DNA from: PALSA-894 sp963828625
GTDB lineage: Bacteria > Pseudomonadota > Alphaproteobacteria > Rhizobiales > Xanthobacteraceae
Direction: 5' to 3'
Length of the DNA stretch: 64,000 bases
Assembly: GCA_963828625.1 (NCBI GenBank)
Contig: CAWHEX010000003.1
Location: 248,001-312,000 of the forward strand
The notes below the pieces were generated by a model. The model was not told the origin of the DNA. It did no database searches and was given only the letters and a program-made list of their open reading frames with translations. Every line of letters begins with the position of its first letter. Position 1 is the stretch's first letter. Positions 28,219 through 39,191 of the stretch are shown one piece after another. A program made the translations under genes and the position numbers.

Positions 28219-29628
28219 ATGAGCAAACGTACCTGCCTTGCGATCGTGCTTGCCGCCGGCGAGGGCACGCGCATGCGCTCGTCGCTGCCCAAGGTCATGC
28301 ACAAGCTTGCGGGACGCAGCATGCTGGCGCACGTGCTGGCGGCGGTGCGCGATGCCGGCACGGAAGCCGTCGCGGTGGTGGTCGGGCCGAATTCCGATGC
28401 CGTCGCCGACGAGGCGAAGCGCGAATTGCCGAAGGCGCAGGTGTTCGTTCAGACCGAGCGGCGCGGCACCGCGCATGCGGTCCTGAGCGCGCGCAAGGCG
28501 ATCGAAAAAGGCGCGGACGATATTCTCGTCATCTTCGCCGACACGCCGCTGGTCAGCGCCGACACGCTCAAGCGCCTGCGCGGCGCGATCGATCATCACG
28601 CGAGCATCGCGGTGCTGGGTTTCCGTCCGCAGAATCCGGCGGGCTACGGCCGGCTGATCATGCGCGGCCATCGGCTGGTCGCGATCCGCGAGGACAAGGA
28701 CGCGAGCGAAATCGAGCGCCGCATCGATCTGTGCAACGGCGGGCTGATGGCGCTGCGCGGCGACGTCGCGCTCGAAATTCTCGGCCGCATCGGCGATGCG
28801 AATACCAAGCGTGAGTTCTACCTGACAGACGCCGTCGCAATCGCGGACGGCATGGCGCTCGAAGCTGTGGCGCTGGAAACAACGGAGGATGAGGTGCGCG
28901 GAATCAATACGAAGGCGCAACTCGCCGATACCGAGGATGCCCTGCAATGGCGGCTGCGCGATGCCGCGATGGATGCCGGCGTGACGATGCTTGCACCCGA
29001 GACGGTGTTTCTCTGCGCCGACACGAAGTTCGGCGCCGACGTGACGGTCGAGCCGAACGTTGTGTTCGGACCGGGCGTCGTGGTGGAGGACAACGCGCTG
29101 ATTCGCGCGTTCTCGCATCTCGAAGGCGCGCATGTCGGCAAGGGCGCGACGGTCGGGCCGTTCGCGCGGCTGCGTCCGGGCGCGAAGCTCGGCGCCAAGT
29201 CGCGCGTCGGCAATTTCGTCGAGGTGAAGGCAGCCGAGCTCGGCGAGGGCGCGAAGGTCAATCACCTCGCCTACATCGGCGACGGCAGCGTCGGCGATGG
29301 CGCCAACATCGGCGCCGGCACGATCTTCTGCAATTACGACGGCAAGGCAAAGCATCGCACCGAGGTCGGGAAGGGGGCGTTCGTCGGCTCGAACTCGGCG
29401 CTGGTCGCGCCGGTCAAAATCGGCACGGACGCCTATGTGGGATCGGGCTCGGTGATCACCGACGACGTGCCGTCGGGAGCGCTCGCGCTTGGGCGAGGGC
29501 GGCAGGTGAACAAGGCTGGCTGGAAGCCGAAGGCCGGCAAGGCAAAAGCCGCTCCGGCCGCGAAATCCGCGCCGAAGCCCGCAAAGGCCAAGAAAACGGC
29601 GAAGAAAGCCGCGAAGAAAAAGCGTTAA
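28219..29628 (+). CDS. glmU: Bifunctional UDP-GlcNAc pyrophosphorylase / glucosamine-1-P acetyltransferase
   Basis: GlmU makes UDP-N-acetylglucosamine for peptidoglycan and lipopolysaccharide. Its N-terminal uridyltransferase domain has LAAGEGTRMRSSLPKVMH, TERRGTAHAV and the metal-binding FADTPL; the C-terminal left-handed beta-helix acetyltransferase has RLRPGAKLG, VEVKAAELGEGAKVNHLAYI and NYDGKAKH. The frame is intact. At 469 residues it is longer than the usual 450-455 because of a Lys/Ala/Pro tail (about residues 434-469, KAKKTAKKAAKKKR at the very end) like a histone-H1 or nucleoid-protein tail. glmS follows 126 bases later. Confidence 0.97.
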   Translation: MSKRTCLAIVLAAGEGTRMRSSLPKVMHKLAGRSMLAHVLAAVRDAGTEAVAVVVGPNSDAVADEAKRELPKAQVFVQTERRGTAHAVLSARKAIEKGADDILVIFADTPLVSADTLKRLRGAIDHHASIAVLGFRPQNPAGYGRLIMRGHRLVAIREDKDASEIERRIDLCNGGLMALRGDVALEILGRIGDANTKREFYLTDAVAIADGMALEAVALETTEDEVRGINTKAQLADTEDALQWRLRDAAMDAGVTMLAPETVFLCADTKFGADVTVEPNVVFGPGVVVEDNALIRAFSHLEGAHVGKGATVGPFARLRPGAKLGAKSRVGNFVEVKAAELGEGAKVNHLAYIGDGSVGDGANIGAGTIFCNYDGKAKHRTEVGKGAFVGSNSALVAPVKIGTDAYVGSGSVITDDVPSGALALGRGRQVNKAGWKPKAGKAKAAPAAKSAPKPAKAKKTAKKAAKKKR

Positions 29629-29754
29629 CGATTTATCGCGCCCGATAATTCAACTGTCACAGAGCGAGATGCTTTGTGATTTCGTTGCCGTATTAGCAGC
29701 GTTTAAACCCGATTTGGGCATTGTTCGGGTCAAATCAGGGGGCATATTCGGCGC

Positions 29755-31583
29755 ATGTGTGGGATCGTCGGAATACTCGGGCGCGAGCCGGTTGCCGAAG
29801 AAATCGTCGAGGCGCTCAAGCGCCTTGAATATCGCGGCTACGATTCAGCGGGCGTTGCGACGCTCGAAGGCGGGCACCTCGACGCGGCGGCGCGCCGAAG
29901 GAAAACTGAAGAACCTCGAGAAGCGGCTGACGAGCGAACCGCTCGGCGGACACAGCGGCATCGGCCACACCCGCTGGGCGACGCACGGCAAGCCGAACGA
30001 AGTGAATGCGCATCCGCATGCGACCGACAAGGTCGCGGTCGTGCACAACGGCATCATCGAGAATTTCAAGGAGCTGCGCGACGAGCTGCAGAGCGCAGGG
30101 CCACAGCTTCTCGACCGAGACCGACACCGAAGTCGTCGCGCATCTCGTCACGCACGAGATGAAGAAGAACGGCAGGTCGCCGGCCGACGCCGTGCAGGCG
30201 GCGCTGCCGCGGCTGCGTGGCGCGTTCGCGCTCGCGTTCCTGTTCGAAGGCGAGGACGATCTGCTGATCGGCGCGCGCAAGGGCTCGCCGCTCGCGATCG
30301 GCTACGGCAAGGGCGAGATGTATCTCGGCTCGGACGCGATCGCGCTCGCGCCATTCACCGAAACGATCAGCTATCTGGAAGAGGGCGACTGGGCGGTGCT
30401 CAACCGCAAGGGCGCGCAGGTGCGCGACGTTGCGGGCAAGAAGGTCAAGCGCGCGGTCCAGCAGTCGAACGCCTCGGCGTTCCTGATCGACAAGGGCAAC
30501 CATCGCCATTTCATGGCGAAGGAGATCCACGAGCAGCCGGAGGTCGTCGGCCACACGCTCGCGCACTATCTCGACATGTCGGCGGAGCGCGTGCGCATGC
30601 CGGCGCTGCCGTTCGATTTCGCCAAGATCAACCGCATCGCGATCTCGGCCTGCGGCACGGCTTATTATGCCGGGCTGATCGCCAAATACTGGTTCGAGCG
30701 CTTCGCGCGCCTGCCGGTCGAAATCGATGTCGCGTCGGAATTCCGTTATCGCGAGGCGCCGTTCTCCGAAGGCGGCCTGGCGATCTTCGTCTCGCAGTCG
30801 GGCGAGACCGCCGACACGCTCGCGACGTTGCGCTACGCCAAGGAGCAGAAGCAGCACATTCTCTCCGTCGTGAACGTTCCGACCTCGACCATCGCGCGCG
30901 AAAGCGACGCCGTGATGCCGACGCTCGCCGGTCCTGAAATCGGCGTCGCCTCGACCAAGGCGTTCACCTGCCAGCTTGCCGCGCTGTGCTGCCTCGCGAT
31001 CGCGGCGGGACGGGCGCGCGGCATTCTTTCCGAGGAGGACGAGCGCAGGCTCGTGCGTGCGCTGATCGAGGTGCCGCGCCTGATGACCGAGGCGCTGGCG
31101 ATGGAGCCGCGCATCGAGGAGCTCGCGCACAAGCTCGCGCACAGCCGCGACGTGCTCTATCTCGGCCGCGGCACGTCGTTCCCGATCGCGCTCGAAGGCG
31201 CGCTGAAGCTGAAGGAAATCTCCTACATCCACGCCGAAGGCTATGCGGCCGGCGAACTCAAGCACGGCCCGATCGCGCTGATCGACGAGACCATGCCGGT
31301 GATCGTGATCGCGCCGTACGACCGGGTGTTCGAGAAGACCGTCTCGAACATGCAGGAGGTCGCGGCGCGCGGCGGCAAGATCATCCTCGTGACCGACCCG
31401 AAGGGCGCCGCGGAGGCGACCGTGTCGTCGCTGGTGACGCTGACGCTGCCCGAAATGCCCGCGACCGTGACGCCGCTCGTCTATGCGATCCCGGTGCAAC
31501 TGATCGCCTATCATACCGCCGTCATGATGGGCACGGACGTCGACCAGCCGCGCAATCTCGCGAAATCCGTGACTGTCGAATAG
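29755..31583 (+). CDS. glmS: Glutamine-fructose-6-phosphate aminotransferase
   Basis: GlmS makes glucosamine-6-phosphate, the first step to UDP-GlcNAc. MCGIVGILGR gives the catalytic N-terminal Cys; the class II glutaminase domain includes HTRWATHGKP and HNGIIEN. Two SIS domains follow with SACGTAYYAG, SQSGETADTLATL, ASTKAFTCQ and the C-terminal QPRNLAKSVTVE. Two extra bases (near 29883 and 30092) split the glutaminase domain; both sides are fully conserved and the enzyme is normally essential, so these are probably sequence errors. Restored length is about 608 residues. GGGGGC lies before the ATG. Confidence 0.95.
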
Positions 31584-31717
31584 GCAATCGCCCCATTAAC
31601 GAACTTGCTGCGTCATTGCGCCGTCCGTTCTGGCGGATGGCGGTGCGCCACATATTTCCCATATACTGCGCTCAGATCGCGGTGACCGGGTAACAAGGCC
31701 GAAGGCCGTATATTGAA

Positions 31718-32530
31718 ATGACCGTTTCTGAGAGTTCCGGTGCGCCGCTTGGGGATCCCCTCGAGCCAGTGCCGCACCACGGCGCCGCAAGCCGCATCCG
31801 CAACTATTTCCTGACCGGACTGATCGTCGCCGGACCGGTCGCGATCACGATCTGGCTGGTCTGGTCGTTCGTCACCTGGGTGGACGATCTGGTGCGGCCG
31901 TTCATCCCGATGGCCTACCGGCCGGAAACCTACCTGCCGATCAAGGTGCCGGGCTTCGGCCTGATCATCGCGTTCGTCGCGCTGACCATGCTCGGGTTCC
32001 TCACCGCCAACCTCGTCGGCCGCACGTTGGTCGAGGTCGGCGAGAAATTCCTCGAGCGCGTGCCGATCGTGCGGCCGCTCTATCGCGGCCTGAAGCAGGT
32101 GTTCGAGACGCTGTTCTCGAAGTCCGGCTCGACCTTCCGCACCGTCGGGCTGGTCGAGTTTCCGGCGCCCGGCATGTGGTCGCTGGTGTTTCTCTCGACG
32201 CCGCCCGGCGCCGACATCACGGCGCGCTTGCCGAGCGAGGAAGAATACGTCTCGGTGTTCATGCCGTGCACGCCGAACCCGACGACCGGCTTCTTCTTCT
32301 ACGTGCTGCGCACGCGAGTCATCGAGCTGGAAATTCCGGTCGAAGCCGCCGCGAAGCTCATCATGACGGCCGGCATGATCCAGCCGGGCGGCAATGGCGA
32401 CCAGCACCGCAAGCTCGCGGCGCTGGCCGAAACCGCGCGCGCCGCACGTGCGGTTACGGCGCGTCCACCGCCGCCGAGTAGCTACCCCGCGCGCAACAGC
32501 CGGATCGCCTCGTCGCGCTCGAACAGATAG
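31718..32530 (+). CDS. DUF502 inner-membrane protein
   Basis: About 250-270 residues with two membrane helices (FLTGLIVAGPVAITIWLVW and GLIIAFVALTMLGFLTANL), followed by ERVPIVRPLYRGLKQVFETL and TPNPTTGFFFYVL, the hallmarks of DUF502. The function of the family is unknown. The 3' end is doubtful: the open frame runs 49 bases into convergent recG, while a TAG in another frame at 32481 would end it just before recG. glmS lies upstream. Confidence 0.88.
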   Translation: MTVSESSGAPLGDPLEPVPHHGAASRIRNYFLTGLIVAGPVAITIWLVWSFVTWVDDLVRPFIPMAYRPETYLPIKVPGFGLIIAFVALTMLGFLTANLVGRTLVEVGEKFLERVPIVRPLYRGLKQVFETLFSKSGSTFRTVGLVEFPAPGMWSLVFLSTPPGADITARLPSEEEYVSVFMPCTPNPTTGFFFYVLRTRVIELEIPVEAAAKLIMTAGMIQPGGNGDQHRKLAALAETARAARAVTARPPPPSSYPARNSRIASSRSNR

Positions 32531-34585
32531 AGCAGGTGGCGCAGCGCCTCGCCGCGCTCGGACGTGAGTGCGGGGTCGCGCGACAGGATCAGCTGTGCAT
32601 CCTTGCGGGCCGGCTCGAGCAGCGGCCCATGCGTCTCGATGCGCGCGACCTGGAAGCCCGGCATGCCGGACTGGCGCGTGCCGAGCACGTCGCCTTCGCC
32701 GCGCAGGCGCAGATCCTCCTCGGCGATGCGGAAGCCGTCTTCGGTCTCGCGCAGGATCTCGATGCGCGCCTTGGCGGTTTCGCCCAGCGGCGCGCGATAG
32801 AGCAGCAGGCAGGTCGAGCGCTCGCGGCCGCGCCCGACGCGCCCGCGCAACTGATGGAGTTGCGCGAGGCCGAAGCGCTCGGCGTGCTCGATCACCATCA
32901 CGGTCGCCTCGGGCACATCGACGCCGACCTCGATCACCGTGGTGGCGACCAGCAGCCGCGTCTCGCCGGCGGCGAAGCGCGCCATCGCGGCGTCCTTGTC
33001 GGCGCCTTTCAGCTTGCCGTGGACGAGATCGACGGCTTCGCCGAAATGCTGCTTCAGGTCGGCGTAGCGCTCCTCGGCGGCGGCGAGATCGACTCACCTC
33101 GAATTCGGCGACCAGCGGGCAGACCCAGTAGACCCGCTCGCCGCGCTCCAGCGCGCGCCCGACCGCTCGACACGACATCGTCGATGCGCCCGAGCGGCAC
33201 CGCGCGCGTGTCGATCGGCTGGCGCCCGGCCGGCTTCTCGCGCAGTTGCGAAACGTCCATGTCGCCGAAAGTAAGTGAGCACCAGCGTGCGCGGGATCGG
33301 CGTCGCGGTCAGCACCAGCACGTCGACGGCCTCGCCCTTGCGGGCGAGCGCGAGGCGCTGATGCACGCCGAAGCGGTGCTGCTCGTCGACGATGGCGAGC
33401 GCGAGATCGCGGAACGCGACCTCGTCCTGGAACAGCGCATGCGTGCCGACCAGCAGGTCGAGGTCGCCCGCCTCGAGCCGCGCCAGAATGTCGGCGCGTT
33501 CCTTGCCGCGCTCGCGGCCGGTGAGGATCGCGACACGCAAGCCGGCGGCTTCGGCGAGCGGCGCGATGGTCTTGTGATGCTGGCGCGCGAGGATCTCGGT
33601 CGGCGCCATGAAGGCTGCCTGACGTCCGGCCTCGATGACGCTCGCGGCGGCGAGCAGCGCCACCACGGTCTTGCCCGAGCCGACGTCGCCTTGCAGCAGG
33701 CGCAGCATGCGCTCGGGCTTGCCGAGGTCGGCGTTGATCTCCTCGACGGCGCGCGCCTGCGAGGGCGTCAGCGAATAGGGGAGCGCCGCGATGATCTTCT
33801 TGCGCGAGCTTGCCGTCGCCGCTGCTCGGCCGCCCGGCGAGGCGCTTCTGGTTGGCGCGCACCAGCGCGAGCGCGAGCTGGCCCGCCAGCAATTCGTCAT
33901 AGGCGAGCCGCGACCAGGCCGGCGTGTCCGGCGTCACCGTCGCGGGATCGTCCGGGTGATGCAGCGCCGTCAGCGCGGCGCCGAAATCGCTCCATTCCTG
34001 CTGCCGCAGCCATGCGGCATCCTGCCACTCGGGCAGCGCGGGCACGCGCGTCGAGCGCCGCTTCGGCGGCCTTGCGCACGACATTGAGGCTCAGGCCCTC
34101 GGTCAGCGGATAGACCGGTTCGATCAGCGGCAAGGTCGCGGCATCGGCTTCCGATACGACGCGGTCGGGATGCACCATCTGCAGCATGCCGTCGTAGAAC
34201 GCGGCCGTTCCCGAAACGATGCGCCGCTCGCCGACCGGCAGCAGGTTCTCGAGGAAATCCTTGCGCGCGTTGAAATAGGTCAGCGTGATGTCGCCGGTCT
34301 CGTCGCTTGCCTGGATCTGGTACGGCGCGCGCGGGCGGTTCGGCGGCGGCGGCGCGATGGCGATCGATCGTCACCGTCACGGTGGCGATCGTGTCGGGCA
34401 CGACGTCGCGCAGCTTGGGACGCGCCCGGCGGTCGATGGTGCCGCTCGGCAGGTGGAACAGCAGGTCGATCACCCGCGGCTGGTCGCGACCCAAAAGCCG
34501 CGCGAACAGCTTTTCTAGCTTCGGACCGATCTTGGGCAAGGCGGTCAGCGAGCGCGAAAAGCGGGGTGAGCAGGTGGGGGCGCAT
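32482..34585 (-). CDS. recG: ATP-dependent DNA helicase RecG (multiple frameshifts)
   Basis: RecG remodels stalled forks and Holliday junctions. Restored, the protein is about 700 residues with the N-terminal wedge/OB part (LPKIGPKLEKLFARLLG, LLFHLPSGTIDRR, YFNARKDFLENLLPVGE), Walker A QGDVGSGKTVVALL, the DEQH box IVDEQHRFGVHQRL, ATPIPRTL, and helicase-C motifs TVIEVGVDVPEATVMVI and HQLRGRVGRG. Seven single-base shifts (about 34552, 34355, 34048, 33806, 33270, 33168 and 33094) break it, but all motifs survive. It converges with DUF502 and is divergent from the small membrane gene at 34672. Confidence 0.95.
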
Positions 34586-34671
34586 CAGCTTTCCCCGAGT
34601 TCCATCGAGGGAACCGGGGACTGCCTACACGTTTCTGTTGAAGCGGTATTAAAATACTGCATCATCGAGCC

Positions 34672-34800
34672 ATGAAACGACTCGCCCTTGTATTGGCTGG
34701 GGTGGTGGTTTTGTACGTCGCCGATCTCGTCATGTTCAGAGGTCTTTATTCGGCGACGGCCATCCGTATCGGCGGTGAATTCTTCCGGCGTCTGTTCTAG
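34672..34800 (+). CDS. 42-residue single-helix membrane peptide
   Basis: An ATG at 34672 opens 42 codons to a TAG at 34800. The product begins MKRLALVLAGVVVLYVADLV, one membrane helix with a positive N-terminus, and ends with a basic amphipathic stretch (RIGGEFFRRLF). Base composition is lower in GC than neighbours. The Shine-Dalgarno match is weak (GAG). From memory, short proteins of this pattern are annotated in related genomes, but I cannot name a family. Confidence 0.45.
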   Translation: MKRLALVLAGVVVLYVADLVMFRGLYSATAIRIGGEFFRRLF

Positions 34801-34844
34801 GCACCGCCGCCACTCCCGGCCGCAGAGATGTCCCGCGCATCCGG

Positions 34845-35270
34845 CTAGGCCTTCGCCTCGCTGCGCGCGAACACTGCGCTGCCGCGCACCACCCGCTCGC
34901 CATTGACCGTCAGGAACGCGTTCGCGAAAGCAAGCCGCCCGCCGACCTTCTGCACGTCCACGTGCGCCTCGATCCAGTCGCCGACCTTCGCGCCCCCGGC
35001 GAAATCAGCCGTGAGACTTGCGGTGGTGAGGTTCGCGGGCGGGTCGACGCTCAACGACGCCCGGTAGCCGAGCGCGATATCGAGCAGGGTCGTCATCAGG
35101 CCGCCATGCGCGCCGCCGCGCGCATTTGCATGCTTCGGCAGCACGCGCAGGCCGATCACGAAGCCCCCGTCGGGCTCCTTGCGATAGAACAGCGGCCCGA
35201 TCGTTTCGAGGAACGGGCTCGTGCGGAACAGCGGTTCGAAACCGCGCGGCGGATTGGGCGCGTCAGGCAT
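34845..35270 (-). CDS. PaaI-type hotdog thioesterase
   Basis: A 141-residue hotdog-fold acyl-CoA thioesterase. The family motif GGAHGGLMTTLLDIALGY (about residues 53-70) contains the conserved His-Gly-Gly followed by an acidic residue, and the second half (TASLTADFAGGAKVGDWIEA) fits the four central beta strands. The ATG at 35270 is chosen rather than one eight codons upstream because GGGGATC lies before it and relatives start here. The acyl substrate is unknown. Confidence 0.88.
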   Translation of the reverse strand: MPDAPNPPRGFEPLFRTSPFLETIGPLFYRKEPDGGFVIGLRVLPKHANARGGAHGGLMTTLLDIALGYRASLSVDPPANLTTASLTADFAGGAKVGDWIEAHVDVQKVGGRLAFANAFLTVNGERVVRGSAVFARSEAKA

Positions 35271-35390
35271 GGATGTGATCCCCAACGGCATCATTATCGC
35301 ACCAAATGCGGCGACCGGCTGACATTCGCGCGGCGCATCGCTATATCACCCACCACCGCCCGGCACGTCCGGGCTTTTCGTGTTGCGGAC

Positions 35391-35679
35391 ATGACCGGAT
35401 AGCACCCGATCGAGCGAAGGCCTGGACCACCGGCGGCGGCGGTTGCTGTTCCGCGCGTGGCATCGCGGCACGCGCGAGGTGGATCTGATCACCGGACGCT
35501 TCGCGGACGCGCATATCGAGACGCTGAGCGACGCCGACATCGGTGAATTCGAGCGCCTGATGGAGGTGCCCGAGCAGGACCTGTACGGCTGGGTCACCGG
35601 TGCGGAAGCGACCCCCGCGCCCTACGACACGGCCTTCTTCCGCCGGCTGCGCGCATTTCATCTCGGCGGGGCCGCCTGA
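35391..35679 (+). CDS. sdhE: Succinate dehydrogenase FAD assembly factor
   Basis: SdhE (DUF339) helps insert FAD covalently into the succinate dehydrogenase flavoprotein. The restored product, about 95 residues, starts MTG then STRSSEGLDHRRRRLLFRA and contains the family motif RGTREVDLITGRFAD and EDLYGW-like EQDLYGWVTG. One extra base at about 35400 would otherwise stop translation at codon 4. The stop TGA overlaps the mfd ATG, so the two genes are coupled. Confidence 0.9.
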
Positions 35680-38600
35680 TGGCGAAGTCGCCTGCCGAAC
35701 TGCTCGTTCCCGGCCGTGCGGTGACGCTTTCGGGCGTCGCGGACGGCGCCGAGGGGCTGATCGTCGCCGATCTTGCCCGTGCGGTCGCCGCGCGCGCGAA
35801 CGCGCCTGCGACCAGCCTCGTCGTTGTCTGCCGCGACGGGCCGCGCATGGCGCAGCTTGCCCGCGCGCTTTCGTTCTTCGCGCCCGAGATCGAGATCAAC
35901 GAATTTCCCGCATGGGATTGCCTGCCCTACGACCGCGTGTCGCCGCATGCGGGCGTGGTGGCGCAGCGCATGACCACGCTGTCGCGGCTCGCGCGCCTCA
36001 AGGGACGCGAGCGGCCGGGCGTCGTGCTCACCACCGTCAACGCCGCGCTCCAGCGCGTGCCGGCGCGCAGCCTCATCGCGACGCAATCGCTCTCCGCCGC
36101 GCCCGGCAACATGCTGGCGATGGACGGCGTGATCCAGTGGCTGGAGCTCAACGGCTACAACCGCACCTCGACGGTGCGCGAACCCGCCGACTATGCGGTG
36201 CGCGGCGGCATCGTCGATCTCTATCCGCCCGGCATGGGCGATCCGGTGCGGCTCGATTTCTTCGGCGACACGCTGGAGTTGATCCGCAGCTTCGATGCCG
36301 AGACGCAGCGCTCCTCCGACACGCTGCGCGCGCTCAATCTCGTTTCGGTCTCCGAATTCCAGTTGACCAGCGAGACCATCCGCCGCTTCCGCACCGGCTA
36401 CGTCGAGGCCTTCGGCGCGGCCAGCAACGACCCGCTCTACGAGGCGATCTCCGAGGGCCGCCGCCATCCCGGCATGGAGCACTGGCTGCCGCTGTTCCAT
36501 CAGAAGCTCGATACGCTGTTCGACTATCTGCCGGGCTCTCCGATTGTCCTCGAGCCGCTCGCCGAAGAAGCCGCGCACGAGCGCTTCGCGCAGATCGCGG
36601 ACTATTACGACGCGCGCCAGCAGGCGCTGGAAGCCGACCGCGCCGGCACGGTCTACAAGCCGCTGCCGCCCGACGCGGCTCTACTTCGATGAGACCGAAT
36701 GGCAGGCGCTGATCGGCAAGGGCGCGCTCGCGCGGCTGACCCCGTTCGCCGATCCGGACGCGGCCGTGGTCGATGCCGGAACGCGGGCGGGGCGCAACTT
36801 CGCACCGGAGCGCACCGAGGCCGAGGCAAATGTCTTCGATGCGGTGACGAAACACGTCCACGCCCTGCAAGGCGCGGGCAAGCGCGTCGTGATCGCGCTG
36901 TGGAGCGATGGCTCGCGCGACCGCATGAGCCACGTGCTGGCCGAGCACGGCTTGGTCAACCTCGACCAACGTGGCGGGCTATCCCGACGTCCTGCGGCGG
37001 CCGCACGTCGAAATCGCGCTGGCGGTGCTCGGCCTCGAATCCGGCTTCGAGACGGCGGACCTCGCGGTCATCGCCGAGCAGGACATTCTGGGCGACCGCC
37101 TTGTGCGCCGCCGCCGCGCCTCGAAGCGGCCGGAGGACTTCATCGCCGAGGTGACGAGCCTCGATGCCGGCGACCTCGTGGTGCATGTCGATCACGGCAT
37201 CGGGCGCTTCGTCGGCCTGCAGACCATCCAGGCGGCCGGCGCGCCGCACGACTGCCTCGAACTGCATTACGCCGATAACGCCAAGCTCTATCTGCCGGTC
37301 GAGAACATCGAGCTGCTCTCGCGTTACGGCTCGGAAGATGCGGGCGTGCAGCTCGACAAGCTCGGCGGGCTTGGCTGGCAGACGCGCAAGGCGCGGCTGA
37401 AGAACCGCATCCGCGAGATGGCGGCCGAACTGATCAAGATCGCCGCCGCGCGCCTGACGCGCCAGGGCGCGCGCCTGACCATCGCGCACGGCATGTACGA
37501 GGAGTTCTGCGCGGGCTTCCCCTACGACGAGACCGAGGATCAGGAGCGCGTCATCAATACGGTGCTGGACGATCTCGGCTCCGGCAAGCCGATGGATCGC
37601 CTGGTGTGCGGCGACGTCGGTTTCGGCAAGACCGAGGTTGCGCTGCGCGCCGCCTTCATCGCGGCGATGAACGGCAAACAGGTGGCCGTGGTGGTGCCGA
37701 CCACGCTTGCTGGCGCGCCAGCACTTCAAGAACTTCACCGAACGCTTCCGCGCATTTCCCGTGAAGGTCGCGCAGGCCTCGCGGCTGATCCCGAACGCCG
37801 AACTGAAGAAGACCAAGGAAGGGATCGCCGACGGGACGGTCGACATCGTGATCGGCACCCACGCGTTGCTCGGCAAGCAGATCAGGTTCAAGGACCTCGG
37901 CCTGCTGGTGGTGGACGAGGAGCAGCACTTCGGCGTCGCGCACAAGGAGAAGATCAAGACGCTGCGCGCCGAAGTGCACGTGCTCACGCTGACCGCGACG
38001 CCGATCCCGCGCACCCTGCAGCTTGCGCTGACCGGCGTGCGCGACCTCTCGATCATCGCGTCGCCGCCGGTCGACCGCCTTGCGGTGCGCACGTTCATCG
38101 CGCCGTTCGATCCGATCGTGGTGCGCGAGGCACTGCTGCGCGAGCGCTATCGGGGAGGGCAGGCGTTCTACGTGTCGCCGCGCATCGAGGATCTCGCCGA
38201 GGTGAAGACCTATCTCGACCAGAACGTGCCCGAGACGCGCGTCGCGGTCGCGCACGGGCAGATGCCGCCGACCACGCTGGAAGACATCATGTCGGCGTTC
38301 TACGACGGCAAATACGACGTGCTGCTCTCGACCACGATCATCGAGTCCGGCCTCGACATTCCGACCGCCAACACGCTGATCGTGCATCGCGCCGACATGT
38401 TCGGCCTGTCGCAGCTTTATCAATTGCGCGGCCGGGTGGGGCGCTCCAAGACGCGCGCCTATGCGCTGTTCACGCTGCCGCCGAACAAGCGCCTCACCGG
38501 CCAGGCGGAACGGCGGCTGAAGGTGCTTCAGTCGCTCGACACGCTCGGCGCGGGCTTCCAGCTTGCCTCGCACGACCTCGATATTCGCGGCGCCGGAAAT

Positions 38601-39182
38601 CTGCTGGGCGAAGAGCAGTCCGGCCACATCAAGGAAGTCGGTTTCGAGCTTTACCAGCAGATGCTGGAAGAGGCCGTGCTGATGATGAAAGCGGGCGGCA
38701 CCGAGCCTGCCGCCGACCGTTGGTCGCCGCAGATCACCATCGGCATGCCCGTGTTGATCCCGGAGGACTACGTGGCGGACCTCTCGGTGCGGCTCGGGCT
38801 CTACCGGCGGCTCGCCGACATCGAGGAAGAACGCGAGATCGACGGGTTCGGCGCGGAACTGGTCGACCGCTTCGGTCCGCTGCCCGAGGAAGTGCAGCAT
38901 CTGCTCAAGATCGTCGCCATCAAGGCGCTGTGCCGCCGCGCCAATGTCGAGAAGGTGGATACCGGGCCGAAGGGCGCGGTGCTGTCGTTCCGCGACAACG
39001 AGTTCGCCAATCCGGCGGGGCTGCTCGAATACATTCAGGAAGAAGGCAAGGATGCCCGCGTGCGCCCCGACATGAAGGTCGTGTTCTTCAACGAATGGGA
39101 AAAGCCCGAGCAGCGCCTCAAGGGCGCGACCCTCATCCTGCGAACATTGGTCGCCATCGCGGAGCGGAAGAAGGCGGCGTAA
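35679..39182 (+). CDS. mfd: Transcription-repair coupling factor
   Basis: Mfd removes RNA polymerase stalled at lesions and recruits UvrA. The restored 1167-residue protein has the UvrB-like N-terminal module (WDCLPYDRVSPH), the RNA polymerase-interacting domain (GDLVVHVDHGIGRFVGLQTI), the RecG-like translocase with CGDVGFGKTEVALRAAF, DEEQHFGV, TATPIPRTL, ESGLDIPTANTLIV and LYQLRGRVGRSKTRAYA, and the C-terminal D7 region. Extra bases near 36677, 36963 and 37708 split it; no residues are lost. It starts inside the sdhE stop. Confidence 0.97.
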
Positions 39183-39191
39183 GATCGCGCC

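Noticed and set aside
29629..29754. A glmS ribozyme or riboswitch before glmS
   Set aside because: The leader is only 126 bases, shows no recognisable glmS ribozyme core, and that element is typical of Firmicutes.
32536..34113. A 525-codon plus-strand open frame opposite recG
   Set aside because: All RecG helicase motifs are on the minus strand; the plus frame has no recognisable features.
36660..37720. Programmed ribosomal frameshifting in mfd
   Set aside because: The three shift sites share no slippery heptamer or stop-codon arrangement, and similar shifts occur in unrelated genes.
32482..39182. recG and mfd as true pseudogenes
   Set aside because: Every helicase motif is intact and only single bases separate the frames; the same kind of shift affects essential glmS, so sequence error is a better explanation.
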